A stretch of 37,784 nt of DNA from JALZUE01 sp051251725 (GTDB taxonomy: Bacteria > Pseudomonadota > Gammaproteobacteria > Enterobacterales > Alteromonadaceae). The stretch spans positions 1-37,784 of the forward strand of contig JBPOFN010000039.1 of NCBI GenBank assembly GCA_051251725.1, read 5' to 3'. This document shows, one piece after another, positions 1 to 9,163 of the stretch (position 1 is the first letter of the stretch; each line of letters begins with the position of its first letter). The notes beneath the pieces are model-generated. The model was not told the origin of the DNA, made no database searches, and worked only from the letters and a program-made list of their open reading frames with translations. Both the position numbers and the translations under genes were made by a program.

Positions 1-380
1 TTAAGTTAGCTAAGTAAATGGCCATAGCATGACACATGGGCAAGATCGTTCAAGTGGAAAAAGTGATCATGCTAGATTTTTAGTTAACACCATGTATTTA
101 TAATCAAGCTTGAACACAAATTAACTCACATCATCCCTATAAACATCCTGCACTAAATTTACACTTTAAAATTAGCGTCATGCATAAATCACACTGTTTA
201 GATACAATTTAAAGTCAACAAAAGACCATAATAAACAATAGCTAAATTAAATACGAAGAACTACGTAATTCTATCTTGATATTTATATATAATGATCGTA
301 TTTTATATTTGTCGCCACCGTGCGAATTTTAGGAAATGAAAAACACATTCAAAAAATACAATAATAAAATGGAGACAATT
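1..380. other. Intergenic stretch upstream of the TonB-dependent receptor
   Basis: I see no credible coding region here; the longest open stretch near the left edge would give about 24 residues. The stretch is AT-rich and should hold the promoter of the receptor gene. A -10-like TACAAT lies at 203-208 but has no convincing -35 partner. The GTGTCAAAA string found before the sigma gene at 18.6 kb is absent here. The GGAG at 371-374 is the probable ribosome binding site of the receptor. Confidence 0.6.
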
Positions 381-3300
381 ATGTCGATAAAATACAAGTT
401 AAACTCGGTAGCCACCGCAGTTTCTTTAGCCTTTCTCACTATACCTAGTGCTTTAGCTGCGCAAGAACAATCTAAAGATGATGCTGTTGAAGTTATCGAA
501 GTTACTGGCTTTAAAGGAAGTTTGCTTCGGTCATTAAATAATAAAAGATTAAACGACTCAGTGAGTGATTCAATCTTTTCAGAAGATATTGGTAAATCTG
601 CCGACCAAGATATTGGTGAAGCACTTCAACGAGTTACCGGTGTTTCTATTCAGCGCGGACAAGGTGCGGGTGAAAGTGAAGGTACAACTGTTACTGTTCG
701 AGGCGCAGGGCCAAACTTAAATAACATTTCATTAAACGGGATTGTTTTAACCAGTAGCACAGAAAACCAAGCGGTTGATTTAAGTGCTTATTCATCAGAT
801 ATATTAAATTCAATTGAAGTAATAAAAACAGCCGCTGCTGATCAAGAAGAAGGTAGTTTAGGCGCTAACATTGAGTTAAAAACATTAAGGCCTTTAAATG
901 TTCAAGAAGATCGCCGTGTACTTGAACTGCAAGGCCGATATGACGATTACGCTTCAGAGAACGATTATAAAATTTCAGGTTCATTTTCTCAAAAGTTTTT
1001 AGATGAAACGTTAGGTTTCTACATTACTGCCTTTAAAGAAACTCAATCATCTCGTCGTGACATGTATTATACCGACCGTTTCCAAAAAATTGGCGCGACT
1101 GCGGCTAGAACACCTAGCGGTGAACTCTACCAAGAATTTGAAGAAGATGGAGTAACGCCAAAAACATTTTATGGTTATGCTAATACCCAAACTGGTTATA
1201 AATTGTTTCAAAACAGCATGGAACGCCAAGGGTTTACTACCGCATTACAGTGGGCCATTTCTGACAGTACTGAATTAAACTTAGGTTTAACTATGTCAGA
1301 ACAGTTTAGAAAGACTGATGATAATACTATTGCTTCAATTGGCTCTGGCGATGCTTATTTAGATATTGATCTACAACCTTATGGCAATAAAACTTCTGGC
1401 AATGTACTAGACGCAAATGACCCTTGGTTAGTTTATAACCCTAAAAATTCATTTTTTGAGAAAAAAATTGATCGTACTGCTCGCGGCAGAACAGCGCGTT
1501 TACAATCCGGCATTGATACCGATAACCAAATTGTTAATCTAGAATTAAATCATTTTTTTACTGACTCATTTTCAATGATATTACGCGGAGGTTATTCTAA
1601 AACCAAAGCCGATGATGATTATTATAGTTACCTGAATTCAAATAATTATGCTCACGTTAGTGATGATGCCTTAAGAGCCGTACCTGTTGATCAAATACAA
1701 CCAACAGGTTATGACTGTACTTCAGGCCAATGTTATATTATCACCGGTACCGGCATGGTCGATTTCGGCCCAGGACAATCTGGTGCCCCTGGTGAAGATA
1801 TTGAAGATAATATCGTATTAACTGCTTATAACCCTGATGATCGTGATGCTATTCATTTACAACAGGCGGTATCACGTGATCGATTAATGGAAGATAAGCA
1901 AACATCTCTTTACGCGGATTTTGATTGGCAACTTGATTATGGCCCTATTACGTCGATAGAGTTTGGCGCTAAATACCAAACACGTGAAAAAGATGTCTTT
2001 AACCAAGAATATTGGTTTGAAGGTATACCTTCGCCAGAAGGCCAACAGCCTCTGGGGATCAGCGTTGACTCTATTCGTTTAAGTGAAGTAACTGATGGTG
2101 TGACGCCATATGGCAGTGATTTCCTAGCTGATCTTGGTTATGCCAGAACCAATACCACTGATGGTTGGTGGACTATTAACGCCCGCAAATCGTTTGATTT
2201 ACTCTTTGCTAACGACGATGTTCGCTTAAAACCTAACTTAGCTAACGACCGCACTATTGAACTTGAAAATATAGCCGCTTATATTAAAACAAATTTTTCA
2301 TTATTTGATGAGCGCTTAACCGGTAACTTTGGTCTTCGTTATGTCGAGTCTAATTTAGAAAATGCTCAAGGTTATTCTTCGGTTGATTTTCAAAATAATG
2401 CCGTTGTTAGCCGTAATTTAGTTGCTATCGCTTCAAATTCTAGCTTAGTGGCTTGTACGCCTGAGCAATTATATGCTAATGGCGTAGATCATGATGACAT
2501 TGCTAATGGTGGTTCAAATCCAGCAGGCCAATTAGGTTCAGATGGCACTTGGGTTTCCATACCTGGCCAAGAATGTTATGACGAAAATTACGATTTATCC
2601 TCTAATTATCGTAGCCGTTATCAGGACTTATCAAAACCTGAAGATCCAGCACAATTTGGCGCATCAGCCAGTAATAAAAATAAAAATTGGTTACCAAGTT
2701 TAACCCTGAATTACGATTTAAATGATGATATGGTCGTACGTTTTGCTGCCTCTAAAACCATGGCAAGACCAAAAATTGATTCATTAAAACCAAGCTATAG
2801 TATTCGAGAATTTGTTTGGGGCGCGGGTAATTCAAGTGCTAATTTAAGTAATCCATACTTAAAACCATTAGAGTCTAAAAATATCGATTTATCTTTTGAG
2901 TGGTACTTTAACGAAGGCGGCGCCTTAACGGTTGCTTACTTCCAAAAAGATATGACTAACTTTGAAGAAAGCGCCTCGATAGCCGCCCATTGGAAAGATT
3001 TACGTTCAGTAACCGATGAAGAATTAACTACCTTGATCCCGAATGAAGATATCTTTATTCCATACGCAAATGGTCAGCCACTCGATTATGACATCGCAGG
3101 TAAAGCCGCTGGTTGTTTAGAAGATCACAGACATATTTGGCAATCTATAGCTCCTGATCTTTCAGCAACTTGTGACACCATTCAAATCACCTCATTAAGA
3201 AACGGTAAAGGTGGTAGTAATAAAGGAATTGAAATTGGCTACAACCAAAACTTTGATTTCTTACCCGGTATATTCTCTGGTTTAGGAACCGCTGTAAACT

Positions 3301-3740
3301 ATACCTATTCAGATTCAAAAACTGATGCTGAAGAAATTGAGTTAGGCGCTAAATTAGCGTCATTACCATTAGAAAACATATCTAAACACACTTACAATAT
3401 TTCCACCTTTTGGGAGCAAGATGGTAACTTAGTTCGATTAGCTTGGAATCACCGTACAGATTCTTTAGCTCGCCGTTCATTTGAAAGTGGAGCGTTATGG
3501 AATGAAGGTGGTGGACAGTTAGATTTATCGGCAAACTACCAAGTAAATGATAATTTTACTATTACCTTTAATGCCGTTAATTTAACCAATAAAGAATCAC
3601 GTCAATATTATACTAATTTGACTGATCAAGACTTTACGATTGATGGTAATGCCCTTGAGGGGGAAGCAAATAAATCAAAAACTATTCGTCAATGGACCTC
3701 AGGTACTATATACCGTTTAGGTGTTAGAGCTAGCTTCTAA
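381..3740 (+). CDS. TonB-dependent outer membrane receptor (large, carbohydrate-type)
   Basis: Outer membrane beta-barrel receptor that would import a bulky ligand with energy from TonB-ExbBD. The start at 381 is preferred over upstream ATGs at 336 and 369: GGAG at 371-374 is well spaced for it, and the protein then begins directly with a signal peptide (MSIKYKLNSV...) cleaved near ALA-AQE. After it comes a TonB-box-like VEVIEVTGF, then a plug domain with the usual GEALQRVTGVSIQR and VTVRGAGPNLNNISLNG signatures, and a long barrel ending in a terminal Phe (RLGVRASF). At about 1119 residues it is at the large end of the family, as in receptors of marine polysaccharide degraders. The ligand cannot be told from the sequence, and no adjacent glycan gene lies on this side. 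It stands alone and ends at a strong terminator. Confidence 0.93.
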   Translation: MSIKYKLNSVATAVSLAFLTIPSALAAQEQSKDDAVEVIEVTGFKGSLLRSLNNKRLNDSVSDSIFSEDIGKSADQDIGEALQRVTGVSIQRGQGAGESEGTTVTVRGAGPNLNNISLNGIVLTSSTENQAVDLSAYSSDILNSIEVIKTAAADQEEGSLGANIELKTLRPLNVQEDRRVLELQGRYDDYASENDYKISGSFSQKFLDETLGFYITAFKETQSSRRDMYYTDRFQKIGATAARTPSGELYQEFEEDGVTPKTFYGYANTQTGYKLFQNSMERQGFTTALQWAISDSTELNLGLTMSEQFRKTDDNTIASIGSGDAYLDIDLQPYGNKTSGNVLDANDPWLVYNPKNSFFEKKIDRTARGRTARLQSGIDTDNQIVNLELNHFFTDSFSMILRGGYSKTKADDDYYSYLNSNNYAHVSDDALRAVPVDQIQPTGYDCTSGQCYIITGTGMVDFGPGQSGAPGEDIEDNIVLTAYNPDDRDAIHLQQAVSRDRLMEDKQTSLYADFDWQLDYGPITSIEFGAKYQTREKDVFNQEYWFEGIPSPEGQQPLGISVDSIRLSEVTDGVTPYGSDFLADLGYARTNTTDGWWTINARKSFDLLFANDDVRLKPNLANDRTIELENIAAYIKTNFSLFDERLTGNFGLRYVESNLENAQGYSSVDFQNNAVVSRNLVAIASNSSLVACTPEQLYANGVDHDDIANGGSNPAGQLGSDGTWVSIPGQECYDENYDLSSNYRSRYQDLSKPEDPAQFGASASNKNKNWLPSLTLNYDLNDDMVVRFAASKTMARPKIDSLKPSYSIREFVWGAGNSSANLSNPYLKPLESKNIDLSFEWYFNEGGALTVAYFQKDMTNFEESASIAAHWKDLRSVTDEELTTLIPNEDIFIPYANGQPLDYDIAGKAAGCLEDHRHIWQSIAPDLSATCDTIQITSLRNGKGGSNKGIEIGYNQNFDFLPGIFSGLGTAVNYTYSDSKTDAEEIELGAKLASLPLENISKHTYNISTFWEQDGNLVRLAWNHRTDSLARRSFESGALWNEGGGQLDLSANYQVNDNFTITFNAVNLTNKESRQYYTNLTDQDFTIDGNALEGEANKSKTIRQWTSGTIYRLGVRASF

Positions 3741-3766
3741 TTAAAACCTTAATTTAAGTTTTAACT

Positions 3767-3803
3767 AAAACTAAAAAGAGCGCAATGCGCTCTTTTTAGT
3801 TTT
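3767..3803. terminator. Strong bidirectional intrinsic terminator
   Basis: A perfect 17-bp inverted repeat (3767-3783 and 3787-3803) has a GC-rich core GAGCGC/GCGCTC around the loop AAT, with A and T tracts on both sides. It lies between the receptor gene and the convergent glycosyltransferase gene, so it can stop transcripts from both directions. Confidence 0.9.
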
Positions 3804-3820
3804 TAAACTTTAGATTAAAA

Positions 3821-5020
3821 TCAAAACATTCTTTTTTCTGCAATCTCATGCCAGGTAATATTTTCAAACTTTATATCCCTGATGTTATGAATAAACTTCA
3901 AAGTTTTAAAAGCATCAAACCAAACTAACCATTGTTTATGTAATTGCCCTGAACTATCACTACTGTGTTTTACTATAAAATTTTCAAAACCAATCGCTAA
4001 TAATGCTTGTTGAATGTAAACAGGAAAAGCAGCTAGCCAATTTAAATAGTCATTAGGTAATGTTATGAGCTCAGGTATTCGGCTATTAACTTGTTTCAGT
4101 GCGACAAACACTTCAGGGTGATAATAGCGATAAGGCTGATTATCTGATTGCAAAGCAATAATTTTACTGACCGCAGGCCCTGTGCCAAAAGGTACCCTGT
4201 CCGATAACCTTGCGGTTAACGTAATGGTGCTGTCGGCAATAAACTCGACAGTACCTACTTTGGCCAATTTATTCAGTAGATAAAAATCTTCTCCGGCTGC
4301 TTTTTTAGGAAAGCCTCGTACTTGCGCATAGGCGGTGGCATCAAACAACAACAAGCTGCCAATCGTAAAAAAGGCATATGGGCTGAGCGCAAAGTTTAAG
4401 CCATCAACATAATATCTTAAGGCGGCTTCATAAACTTGCGTCGCATCATGAACTGTTTGATCAGAGCAATAATGTTTAAAATTATAATAAGCTGCGCGGG
4501 TTTTAGCTGTTAGTTTGCTTTGCTGGAGAAAATAATCAGCCGGTAAATCAGCATCAGCATCTGATGACGCAATATATTGACTTTGAATGTTTTTATTGGC
4601 AATTAACTTGAGCGCAATATCACAACCAACTTTTCTCGCCAAACCGACACCTTGCTTGTGATCAATAGCTGGGCTAAAACGATTAACCAATAAAATAGCG
4701 CTCGCAGAGTTAGCTAATGTTACTAACACCAGCTTGTCAGCAAGTTCAATATGATTTTCGCCTAAATGCAGTACTTGTTGATATAAGTGCTGCTGCTCAA
4801 TACTTTCAATCTCGGTATCGGGTTGATTAACCACTAAAATTAATAATGTCGATTGATGAGCTAAAACGCCTTTTTGCAGTCGAGCTATAAAATCTATTGA
4901 TTCTTTATAGGCCGGGATCACTAAACTATATTCGAAGACCAAATCATTGGGAAATTTAGCCAATAAAGTGCTTTCACACTCACTATAATTAGCCAAATAT
5001 TTTTCAATGGTCTTATTCAT
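3821..5020 (-). CDS. Glycosyltransferase family 2-like protein
   Basis: Putative cytoplasmic GT-A fold glycosyltransferase of about 399 residues. The N-terminal part has the GT2-type opening YSLVIPAYKES (around residues 31-41). An acidic DXD-like motif follows in SSDADADLP, where a metal and nucleotide-sugar would bind, and a later AAGEDFYLLNKL segment matches the ED motif before the acceptor region. No transmembrane helix is evident. It is the last gene of a minus-strand group with miaE and a sulfotransferase-like gene, separated from miaE by about 95 bases. Donor and acceptor sugars are unknown. The fold call is fairly safe; the exact family is not. Confidence 0.75.
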   Translation of the reverse strand: MNKTIEKYLANYSECESTLLAKFPNDLVFEYSLVIPAYKESIDFIARLQKGVLAHQSTLLILVVNQPDTEIESIEQQHLYQQVLHLGENHIELADKLVLVTLANSASAILLVNRFSPAIDHKQGVGLARKVGCDIALKLIANKNIQSQYIASSDADADLPADYFLQQSKLTAKTRAAYYNFKHYCSDQTVHDATQVYEAALRYYVDGLNFALSPYAFFTIGSLLLFDATAYAQVRGFPKKAAGEDFYLLNKLAKVGTVEFIADSTITLTARLSDRVPFGTGPAVSKIIALQSDNQPYRYYHPEVFVALKQVNSRIPELITLPNDYLNWLAAFPVYIQQALLAIGFENFIVKHSSDSSGQLHKQWLVWFDAFKTLKFIHNIRDIKFENITWHEIAEKRMF

Positions 5021-5115
5021 TTATTTGCTCATGTTGTTAAAACAGCTACCGGCTTTAAATTTTATAAAAGTTAAATGCTTTATTACCGGTTATTTTACTG
5101 ACCAGCACTTAACTG

Positions 5116-5688
5116 TTAGTGCAATGCCGCTCTAAAAGGTAGAGCTTCACAAATTTTACCTTCAGCGATTAAAATCTCTTCTAGGCGAGTATCAACTACC
5201 GCTTTGTCAAAATATTCATAAGCTAGCTCAACAAACAGGTTTTTGTGTTTTTCTTCTGACGCGGCAATTTCAGCATAAAAGTCTTTTTCAGCACCTGCTG
5301 GTAGTGCTTCTGCAACTAAAGAAAAACGTTCGTGACCGCGCGCTTCAATAACCCCACCGACTAATAATCTATCAAGAAAGAAGTCGTCTTGACCATGCCT
5401 AAAAAGCTTTCTAACTTGTTTAACATAATCATCTTTTTCATCATCACCTAATTTACTATTACGAGCGTAGATAATTTTTATCACTTCTTTAAAATGGATA
5501 AGTTCTTCAATCGCTAAGTCAGCCATTTCACGCACTAACCTTTTTCTATCAGGATAATGAGAGATCATTGATGTTGCCATACCCGAGGCTTTTTTCTCAG
5601 CAGATGCGTGATCTTGTAAAAACCGATCAAAGTCAGCAAGTACTTTTTCAGTCCAAGCAAATGGGGTGTGGTATTTTAATTCAAACAT
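5116..5688 (-). CDS. miaE: tRNA 2-methylthio-N6-isopentenyladenosine hydroxylase MiaE
   Basis: MiaE hydroxylates the isopentenyl side chain of ms2i6A at position 37 of tRNAs that read UNN codons, giving ms2io6A, with O2 and a diiron centre. The 190-residue protein shows the ferritin-like ligand set: E31 in ASAEKKASG, E62 and H65 in EELIHF, E115 in GVIEARGHERF, and E145/E146 with H148 in ASEEKHKN. The opening FELKYHTPFAWTE and the overall length match the family. It sits between the sulfotransferase-like gene (about 80 bases upstream on its strand) and the GT2-like gene, possibly as one transcript, though nothing suggests a shared function. Confidence 0.92.
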   Translation of the reverse strand: MFELKYHTPFAWTEKVLADFDRFLQDHASAEKKASGMATSMISHYPDRKRLVREMADLAIEELIHFKEVIKIIYARNSKLGDDEKDDYVKQVRKLFRHGQDDFFLDRLLVGGVIEARGHERFSLVAEALPAGAEKDFYAEIAASEEKHKNLFVELAYEYFDKAVVDTRLEEILIAEGKICEALPFRAALH

Positions 5689-5769
5689 AAGGGTAGCTTT
5701 AAAGAGAGATTAATAATGCTCGGCATTTTACACAGCTATGCGAAACAGAAAAAGGGGTATCCGAAAATA

Positions 5770-6414
5770 TTAGCTGCCAATAGAGGAATTAAAATGTAAT
5801 TTTTCTATTTTACCTTTATTGGTGGATTCAATTTTACCTGGATGGCGAAAATCTTTCCAAGCGGTAACTTTAGCACCAACATTATATTGTGGAAATTGGA
5901 AATCAGCATGGCTTAATTGTAAAAAGTTTAGCAGCGCAAACGTACTATTTTGATCAGCAACATTTAAGATTAATAAATCATCTGTTCGCGCTTTAAAATA
6001 AGCTTGTATATGCTGTTGATGGCGTTTATAACAATCAGCTAGAAAGTTATCATCATTAATGTTTTTTTCAGTAAAAGGGCCAAAAACATGGCTATAACAG
6101 CGCTTTATGATCGGATTAAAGCCGCCATCATCACGTAAAAGGTTTGTCGCCATTCGATTTAATAATTGCTTAATTGAAGGTAACCAAGCAGCAAGATCGC
6201 GAGTTAGGTAAATAAACTTACTGTTTGGGTAGGTTTTATCTAAAACAGCATAATCACAAAACACCGGAGTATCTGCGATAACTTGCGCTCTTTCAAAGGT
6301 GTTATTGGTATAGGCTGTATGAGCTACCGTAAAACCAAGCTCTAACATAGCAACACAAACACTGGTGGTGGCTGTGCGCGGCAAACCAATAATAAATATT
6401 TTATTAATAGACAA
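5770..6414 (-). CDS. Sulfotransferase-like P-loop protein
   Basis: A 214-residue protein with the 5'-phosphosulfate-binding loop of sulfotransferases at its very N-terminus (IIGLPRTATTS, residues about 8-18) and a 3'-phosphate-binding-like segment KFIYLTRDLAAWLPSIKQLL near residues 67-86. The pattern PRTATTS followed by LG....H is like the short Sulfotransfer_4-type family rather than the larger carbohydrate sulfotransferases. The acceptor cannot be inferred. It is the first gene of the minus-strand group with miaE and the GT2-like gene, and its start is divergent from the S4 protein gene about 130 bases away, so the gap should carry two promoters. Confidence 0.72.
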   Translation of the reverse strand: MSINKIFIIGLPRTATTSVCVAMLELGFTVAHTAYTNNTFERAQVIADTPVFCDYAVLDKTYPNSKFIYLTRDLAAWLPSIKQLLNRMATNLLRDDGGFNPIIKRCYSHVFGPFTEKNINDDNFLADCYKRHQQHIQAYFKARTDDLLILNVADQNSTFALLNFLQLSHADFQFPQYNVGAKVTAWKDFRHPGKIESTNKGKIEKLHFNSSIGS

Positions 6415-6542
6415 AACAATCAGATCATTTATAACAATAGCTTGAGATCATAACGCTCCATCAAAAGGTAAGTAAATATAAATTTTATTTAAAAGCTAGA
6501 TATAGGATAATCGCCAGTACTTATTTTTTATCGCAGTATTTT

Positions 6543-6992
6543 ATGTCGAACCACTATCAAGTTGAAATTGAACAACAACCTATTGAACTTTATAAACTAC
6601 TTAAAATTGCCAACTTAGTCTCGGGCGGCGGCGAAGCAAAAGTAGTAATAAGTGAAGGTTATGTCTTGCTTAATGGTGAAGTAGAAACTCAAAAACGTAA
6701 AAAAATATTCTCAGGTGATATGGTCGAGTTTAACGGTGATTTAGTTGAATTCATTTGTCACAATGAAGCAATAATATTAACTAAAGATGAAAAAAAGGCA
6801 GAAAAAGAACAAAATGCCGCAACACAAAAAAATCAGCTAGCGGCGAAAGAAAAGTCAAAAAAACACAATAACAAAAGCTCAGGTAAAAAGAATAAAGCGT
6901 CAGCGGATAAGAGTAAAAACCCAAATAAGTCTGAATCTACAAAAGCGCCGCAAGTAATTCCAGGCCAACGACGCTCGATAAAATTCGGATAA
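6543..6992 (+). CDS. S4 domain RNA-binding protein (YbcJ-like) with lysine-rich tail
   Basis: The first 75 residues form an S4 RNA-binding fold like that of YbcJ: IELYKLLKIANLVSGGGEAK, then VISEGYVLLNGEVETQKRKKIFSGD. The remainder to residue 149 is a low-complexity tail rich in Lys, Ala, Ser and Asn, ending in PGQRRSIKFG. YbcJ itself is about 70 residues, so the tail doubles the size. It is probably disordered and would add nonspecific RNA affinity. The function of the family is poorly known; a role in ribosome assembly or RNA metabolism is inference. It is monocistronic by position. Confidence 0.82.
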   Translation: MSNHYQVEIEQQPIELYKLLKIANLVSGGGEAKVVISEGYVLLNGEVETQKRKKIFSGDMVEFNGDLVEFICHNEAIILTKDEKKAEKEQNAATQKNQLAAKEKSKKHNNKSSGKKNKASADKSKNPNKSESTKAPQVIPGQRRSIKFG

Positions 6993-7055
6993 TTATTGCC
7001 TACATGCACATAAGCACAAACATTTTAGTCTTGCTGGTAAAGTAATGGGAAAGGC

Positions 7056-7081
7056 GTCTGTTAAACTCAAACTTAACAGAC
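7056..7081. repeat. 9-bp inverted repeat between convergent genes
   Basis: GTCTGTTAA (7056-7064) and TTAACAGAC (7073-7081) form a perfect stem with an 8-base loop, between the S4 protein gene and the convergent HD-GYP gene. No clear T tract follows on either strand, so it is at best a weak terminator or a transcript-end stabiliser. Confidence 0.45.
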
Positions 7082-7093
7082 ATTTGACAAACG

Positions 7094-8638
7094 TTAATCA
7101 TTATCAGGAAACTGCCCTCGTATCGCGGAAAATTCATCAAAATTCTCCATCAATAATTCCACTAATCGCGGCTCAAATTTAATGCCCTTTTGTACATTAA
7201 TAAACGCTTTAATTTGTTCATTTGACCAGGCTTGTTTATAGCAGCGCCTCGAACCCAAAACATCAAACACATCGGCAATGGCCATTATTCTAGCTTCTAT
7301 TGGGATTTCTTCTGCCACTAAGCCTTTAGGATAACCGCTGCCATCCCAATTTTCATGGTGATATCTAGCTAAACTCGCACCTAATTTTGAGACACTAGAG
7401 GTTGAATTAGCAAGCATTGTTGCACCAGCCTCAGTATGTGATTGCATCACTTTCCATTCTCTTTCGTCGAGTTTTCCTTCTTTATGAAGGATAACTTCGG
7501 GAATAGATATTTTACCTATATCGTGTAAAGGCGCGGCCAGTTTTAATGCTTGAATATATTTTTCATCCAAACCTAGTTTAATCGCCATTAATTCACAAAT
7601 ATCAGCAACGCGATGAACATGAGAGCTGCTTGTTTCGCTCTGGTTTTCAACCGCTTCACTGACAATATACATCAGCTCTTTTTGCGTTCGTTCAATTTCA
7701 TATTGTCTGGTGATACTTTCAAGAATTAAGGCAACATTTGTGGCATATAACTCGGCTAAGTTTGCCCTAAAATGCTCGGCGTCTTCTTCAAATTCAATAT
7801 AAAGTACAGACGCGGCATCATCTGCCGTTTCATAATAACCGACAAAACATTTATTATCGGAATAATGCGATTTATTCGTAAATGCGGTTTTTATTTTATT
7901 TTTAACCCGCTCATCAATTTTCGAACTATCTAAATGATCTGACTCACAGACATATTTACCGGTACAAGCCAAAATTAAATTATTACTGACATCGTCAAAA
8001 TCAATTTGAGAACGCGCAATATATAACGCTGAACTTTCGACTTCCATTAAGATTAATAGATGGTTTAAGGCTGCAGAACCAAAGGCTTTGATTTTATTTA
8101 TCTTCAATAAATCATGTGTGGAACGGATCAGTTGTTTAAAGGCATTTAAACTTTTTTGAATAGTCATAATGTCACGATAGGCTCGGATACCGGCATAAAC
8201 AGTCGTGATCATTTTAGATGACGTGAAATCGGTTTTTTCTTTATAGTCGTTAATATCAAAATCTTTTATAACACGCGCTTCAGGGGCATTACCCGCCTGC
8301 CCTGTTCTTAACACCAAACGTATCGCTTGGTTTTTCATTTGATTTCTAATCCAGTCAACTAACTCAAGGCCGGCATGATCCGTTTCCATGACAACATCAA
8401 CAAATGCCATGCAAAAATCGTCATCTTGGCTGAGTATCTCTTTCGCTTCTTTCGATGAAAATGCGCTAATAATTTCTAATTTTCTATGTTCAATTTCTGC
8501 ATCCGCTAACACCAATCGGGTAACTTGATGAACTGCCTCATCGTCATCAATAACAAGAATTCGCCAAAATTTATTTGAAATAGGGGAAGATTCTTGTTCA
8601 TTGTGTTCGGGTTCATCCTGAAAGAGAAAATCGCTCAT
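7094..8638 (-). CDS. Response regulator with HD-GYP cyclic-di-GMP phosphodiesterase domain
   Basis: A 514-residue two-component output protein. The receiver domain spans residues about 25-145, with the acidic pocket D31/D32, phosphoacceptor D81 (FVDVVME), T112 and K133 (DYKEKTD). The middle region (about 150-320) resembles the DUF3369 sensor-like domain that often joins REC to HD-GYP. The C-terminal HD-GYP domain has LHDIGKISIPE and the signature HHENWDGSGYPKGL, the residues that bind metals and cleave cyclic-di-GMP. The predicted output is lower cyclic-di-GMP after phosphorylation, affecting motility or biofilm. No histidine kinase is in the window, so this is an orphan regulator here. The start ATG is at 8638. 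Confidence 0.9.
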   Translation of the reverse strand: MSDFLFQDEPEHNEQESSPISNKFWRILVIDDDEAVHQVTRLVLADAEIEHRKLEIISAFSSKEAKEILSQDDDFCMAFVDVVMETDHAGLELVDWIRNQMKNQAIRLVLRTGQAGNAPEARVIKDFDINDYKEKTDFTSSKMITTVYAGIRAYRDIMTIQKSLNAFKQLIRSTHDLLKINKIKAFGSAALNHLLILMEVESSALYIARSQIDFDDVSNNLILACTGKYVCESDHLDSSKIDERVKNKIKTAFTNKSHYSDNKCFVGYYETADDAASVLYIEFEEDAEHFRANLAELYATNVALILESITRQYEIERTQKELMYIVSEAVENQSETSSSHVHRVADICELMAIKLGLDEKYIQALKLAAPLHDIGKISIPEVILHKEGKLDEREWKVMQSHTEAGATMLANSTSSVSKLGASLARYHHENWDGSGYPKGLVAEEIPIEARIMAIADVFDVLGSRRCYKQAWSNEQIKAFINVQKGIKFEPRLVELLMENFDEFSAIRGQFPDND

Positions 8639-8942
8639 AGCACATCTTTATTTTTTAATACCTAAGATTGAGTTTAACGCACGTAAAAATAATTGCCCAA
8701 TATTTATTTAATTTATTGAAAGTTAGCGATTAAATGGTAACTTGTGGAAAGATTTTCCTGCCATAACTATTTTTCTATTGCGCTAATATCTCTGCTTAAG
8801 CAGGATTTAAATAGTTGGCAATGTCCTATTTTATCCAGTTTTTAATCGAATATTGATTTTGACAGCGAACACTGTGTCTTATGCCATATACAAAACCTTG
8901 TTATAACTACTGACTTGTTCTGGCTTAAAAACAAGATTTTGA
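8639..8942. other. Intergenic stretch between the HD-GYP gene and the ilv leader
   Basis: No open reading frame of note is seen. The stretch is AT-rich and would hold the promoter of the minus-strand HD-GYP gene near 8650-8720. A TTGACA-like hexamer near 8858 has no well-placed -10. In enterobacteria the ilvIH upstream region is long and bound by Lrp; this one is long enough for such sites, but I cannot identify them. Confidence 0.4.
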
Positions 8943-8980
8943 TTGACTATTAGCGCCAAAATGATAAGAATAGCGCTAAT
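8943..8980 (+). promoter_or_regulatory. Probable ilvIH promoter with overlapping inverted repeat
   Basis: TTGACT (8943-8948) and AAGAAT (8966-8971) are 17 bases apart and would start transcription some 20-25 bases before the leader peptide. A perfect 8-bp inverted repeat, ATTAGCGC (8949-8956) and GCGCTAAT (8973-8980), spans the spacer and start region and could be a regulator site. The promoter call is inferred from spacing to the leader peptide. Confidence 0.45.
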
Positions 8981-8999
8981 TTATTAAAGAATTAATTTT

Positions 9000-9056
9000 A
9001 TGACATTATCTTCCTTGCTACAGCTGTTTCAAATTCTCGTCATGGTCATTGATTAA
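9000..9056 (+). CDS. ilv operon leader peptide (attenuation peptide)
   Basis: A short open frame of 18 codons encodes MTLSSLLQLFQILVMVID. Nine of the 18 residues are Leu, Ile or Val, the end products of the pathway that begins with the downstream acetohydroxy acid synthase. Control codons are clustered (TTG CTA, then ATT CTC GTC, GTC ATT). The ribosome binding site is weak (AAAG about a dozen bases upstream). It is followed at once by an antiterminator and a terminator, as in the classical ilv and leu leaders. When charged branched-chain tRNAs are scarce, the ribosome should stall here and favour antitermination. Confidence 0.85.
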   Translation: MTLSSLLQLFQILVMVID

Positions 9057-9060
9057 CCAC

Positions 9061-9136
9061 GGGAAGCTTGCTGTAAATTGATAATGTAAATAAACAAAGT
9101 AAGCCTCCTCTCTAATATTAGATTGGAGGCTTTTTT
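9061..9136 (+). promoter_or_regulatory. Transcription attenuator of ilvIH
   Basis: The terminator stem pairs AAGCCTCC (9101-9108) with GGAGGCTT (9125-9132), with an inner TCTAATATTAGA palindrome and a T run at 9131-9136. A competing antiterminator pairs 9061-9072 with 9098-9109, 11 of 12 positions matched (wobbles included), which consumes the left half of the terminator stem. A third pairing, TACAGC (9019-9024, inside the leader peptide) with GCTGTA (9070-9075), would free the terminator when translation runs past the control codons or fails to begin. This is the classical 1:2, 2:3, 3:4 layout. Confidence 0.82.
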
Positions 9137-9163
9137 ATTTCGCTAAACTGGGGTGATTAAATA

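Noticed and set aside
29..103. Short open frame near the left edge as the end of an upstream gene
   Set aside because: Only about 24 codons, with no start signal or recognisable content; nearby stops rule out a longer partial gene.
1047..1229. Open frame on the minus strand inside the TonB receptor gene
   Set aside because: Antisense shadow of a clear receptor gene; no ribosome binding site and no recognisable protein features.
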